Below are positions 5,382-7,363 of a stretch of 7,363 bases of DNA, one piece after another. The stretch spans positions 1 through 7,363 of the forward strand of contig CAMLFX010000117.1 of the NCBI GenBank assembly GCA_946479435.1, given 5' to 3'. The notes beneath the pieces were generated by a model. That model was not told the origin of the DNA and did no database searches. It was given only the letters and a program-made list of their open reading frames with translations. The number at the start of each line of letters is the position of its first letter. Position 1 is the stretch's first letter. Position numbers and translations under genes: made by a program. Source of the stretch: an uncultured Sphingobacteriales bacterium. Lineage in GTDB: Bacteria; Bacteroidota; Bacteroidia; Chitinophagales; Chitinophagaceae.

Positions 5382-7307
5382 ATGAAAAAACCTATCCTGA
5401 GTATTCTGTTACTCCTGGCATGCTGTGCTGCTTACGCACAAAATCCGTCTTATACCGATAAACTATTTTACACCTGCAAGTTGTACGGTTTTGTAAAGTA
5501 TTATCATTCCGAAGTATCTACCTGCAAAGTGAATTGGGATAGTGTTTTGGTAGATAAACTACCCGCAGTAAAATCAGCAACTACTAAAGACGATTTTAAC
5601 GATGTGCTAATGGAGATGCTAAACGCCGCTGGGCCAATGGCACCCGCTGGCACACCACTGCCCGACACATTACCGACTGACAGAAAACGCAACCGTGACT
5701 GGAGCTGGACCAACGATGCGCTGATACGCAGCGACATAAGCGCTGTACTCAATAACATAAAGACCAATTTTCTACCGCACGATATATGTTGGATGAAACG
5801 ACATGGCCCAAATGACTATGGATACTTAGTATTCCCTGCTGATACAAACTATATTTATGACATGGATGTGACAGCTATACAGGAGGAAACCAGGCTGCAG
5901 GCTTTTTTTAAGTATTGGAACATGCTGGCATATTTCTATCCTTACAATAATATGTTGGATAAACCGTTGCACAATACATTTTATGACCTTGTGCTGCAGG
6001 TAGCCAATGCACAAAACAGCAGGGATATGAAGCTGGCTTTTGTAAGGTTGAATGCTTCGCTAAATGACGCCCATCTTGAAAATTCTGTTTTAAACTATGC
6101 CTCCGCGAATGATTTTAGGTATGTAAAAGTGTTTACCAGGTATGCTTCAGGTAAATACATATCTATGGTTCCCTCAGTCGGTAATATTAAAAAAGGAGAC
6201 GAAATAGTACGCGTAGATGGATTGACTACACAACAATGGGAAGATAGCCTTCGGCCATATATATCTTCCGGAAATGAAGCTGTATTCAGGCGCGATATAA
6301 ATAAATATATGTTTGCTGGGCCTCTAGGTAATGCTATTGTGGAGTATAAAGACTCTACCGGCAATTTGCATACTACACAGCTGCCAAGGGTAGACACAAC
6401 GGTCAGCTATTATGAGTATATACCTAATTCGAGCATACGTTTGAGAAAAAAATACTACTCATGTGGTATAGTGTACTTGAACCCAAGGTATATTAAACCT
6501 TCCAGCGTTGACCTTTTATATACTGAGATTAAAGATAACCCTTATATCATTGTTGATATGCGTTATACGTATGCGGTGGATAATGCCACATTGTATAATC
6601 TTTGCGACCATCTTTATGGTGCAAATACCACCATGATACGTTATGACTACCCCGACACTACCTATCCCGGTACTTATTACAACAATGTTGTGAATACCGT
6701 AGGATCCGCCAATTCTGACCCATACCAGGGTAAGGTAATAGTACTGGTAAATGAACAAAACCAGAGCCGAGGTGAATTCCTAACCATGCTTTTTCAGCAG
6801 TTACCCCAAGTCATTACAGTAGGTACGCAAACAGCAGGTACCGATGGTGCTATATGCGTAGCTAATAATATAATGAAAGTAGCAGATTTCCATTTTACAT
6901 CATTTGCAGTAAGCTACCCAAATGGGGATAGCACGCAACGCATTGGCGTAGGCCCTCAAAAGCCGGGCGATGTACTGGTACAAATTACGCAAGATGCTAT
7001 AAGGCACGACCGAGATGACATACTGGAAGCTGCACTAAGGGCTGCAGGTTGCCCGTTAAATACCGAAGAAATACACCAGATAATGAATGATGAATTGATT
7101 TACCCTAACCCTGCAACCAGCACCTTCACTATTCAAGTAGTAAACAATACCAACACAATTGTAAAAGTTTACAGTCTCACAGGCCAGTTAATGCTGCAAA
7201 CAAAGCAGACCGAAAATATCAATGTAGCCTCATTACCATCTGGTACGTACATAATACAAGTATTAACCAATGGAAAAACAAGTACACAAAAATTAATTAA
7301 ACAATAA
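5382..7307 (+). CDS. Secreted S41-family serine peptidase (tricorn/IRBP-like) with T9SS type A sorting domain
   Basis: This 641-aa protein starts with a signal peptide (MKKPILSILLLLACCAAYA, cleavage before Gln20). LLAC at 11-14 is a weak lipobox, but the SPI site fits the Q-rule better. Residues about 168-245 match the N-terminal part of Bacteroidota S41 peptidases (FFKYWNMLAYFYPY), followed by LNDAH with His231. A PDZ-like segment includes KGDEIVRVDG (271-280). The catalytic core spans about 365-556: YIIVDMRY (388-395), VLVNEQNQSRGEF with likely nucleophile Ser462 and Glu465, then VGTQTAGTDG to residue 489, and TQRIGVGP (518-525). In Ser/Lys members (Tsp, CtpA) a Lys lies 25 residues after the Ser; here that residue is Thr487. 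The TAGxDG form with an upstream His is instead that of the tricorn-like branch, which uses Ser and His. Residues 572-641 are a T9SS sorting domain (YPNPA, TGQ, LPSGTY). It should act outside the cell or at its surface. The substrate cannot be told from sequence. It probably forms an operon with the gene starting 14 bp downstream. Confidence 0.92.
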   Translation: MKKPILSILLLLACCAAYAQNPSYTDKLFYTCKLYGFVKYYHSEVSTCKVNWDSVLVDKLPAVKSATTKDDFNDVLMEMLNAAGPMAPAGTPLPDTLPTDRKRNRDWSWTNDALIRSDISAVLNNIKTNFLPHDICWMKRHGPNDYGYLVFPADTNYIYDMDVTAIQEETRLQAFFKYWNMLAYFYPYNNMLDKPLHNTFYDLVLQVANAQNSRDMKLAFVRLNASLNDAHLENSVLNYASANDFRYVKVFTRYASGKYISMVPSVGNIKKGDEIVRVDGLTTQQWEDSLRPYISSGNEAVFRRDINKYMFAGPLGNAIVEYKDSTGNLHTTQLPRVDTTVSYYEYIPNSSIRLRKKYYSCGIVYLNPRYIKPSSVDLLYTEIKDNPYIIVDMRYTYAVDNATLYNLCDHLYGANTTMIRYDYPDTTYPGTYYNNVVNTVGSANSDPYQGKVIVLVNEQNQSRGEFLTMLFQQLPQVITVGTQTAGTDGAICVANNIMKVADFHFTSFAVSYPNGDSTQRIGVGPQKPGDVLVQITQDAIRHDRDDILEAALRAAGCPLNTEEIHQIMNDELIYPNPATSTFTIQVVNNTNTIVKVYSLTGQLMLQTKQTENINVASLPSGTYIIQVLTNGKTSTQKLIKQ

Positions 7308-7321
7308 GCCCTAATACATCT

Positions 7322-7363
7322 ATGAAAAAAATCACTCTTTGGCTACTATTATGCCTTACCTCT
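7322..7363 (+). CDS. Start of a further exported protein (truncated by the window edge)
   Basis: An ATG 14 bp after the peptidase stop opens a frame that stays open to the window end: MKKITLWLLLCLTS. Two lysines followed by a leucine-rich core are the beginning of a signal peptide. The short gap without a terminator suggests cotranscription with the peptidase. Nothing can be said about the product, and 14 codons alone are limited evidence, though the pattern matches the other genes here. Confidence 0.7.
   Translation, partial: MKKITLWLLLCLTS

Noticed and set aside
5504..6758. Minus-strand frames inside the peptidase gene
   Set aside because: They are antisense shadows of a gene with clear S41 and T9SS motifs; no independent evidence supports them.

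Overview
The window looks like chromosomal DNA of a Bacteroidota bacterium, plausibly a Chitinophaga/Chitinophagaceae-like member. Three neighbouring proteins end in the C-terminal sorting domain of the type IX secretion system (T9SS), with core motifs YPNPA, GQ and LPxGTY. All four complete genes start with a signal peptide whose predicted cleavage leaves glutamine as the first mature residue (the Bacteroidetes 'Q-rule'). The one clear promoter has the Bacteroidota form (TTG, 20 bp, TAnnTTTG), and there are no strong Shine-Dalgarno sites. The phylum call is strong; the family-level guess is only inference.

Layout: positions 1-115 are AT-rich and non-coding, with a hairpin that probably ends the leftward gene. 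Positions 116-1885 (minus strand) encode an exported protein of unknown function that is probably an outer-membrane beta-barrel. A 174-bp divergent region (1886-2059) carries its promoter. Positions 2060-3637 and 3670-5250 (plus strand) hold tandem paralogues of 525 and 526 aa, made of ELWxxDGT repeats followed by a T9SS sorting domain and separated by only 32 bp. An intrinsic terminator closes this pair at 5268-5295. After a short promoter region with an unusual dyad and direct repeats, 5382-7307 encodes a secreted S41-family serine peptidase, also with a T9SS sorting domain. A further signal-peptide gene starts 14 bp later at 7322 and runs off the end.

Taken together the region is a cluster of surface or secreted proteins: two predicted beta-propellers, a peptidase and a probable outer-membrane protein. 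Nothing in the sequence shows that they act together; shared export and adjacency are the only links. The most interesting structural observation is that both repeat proteins appear to consist of exactly nine repeat units, one of them split between N- and C-terminus. This is the pattern expected for a ring-closed beta-propeller with nine blades. I saw no RNA genes, mobile elements, CRISPR arrays or defence genes.
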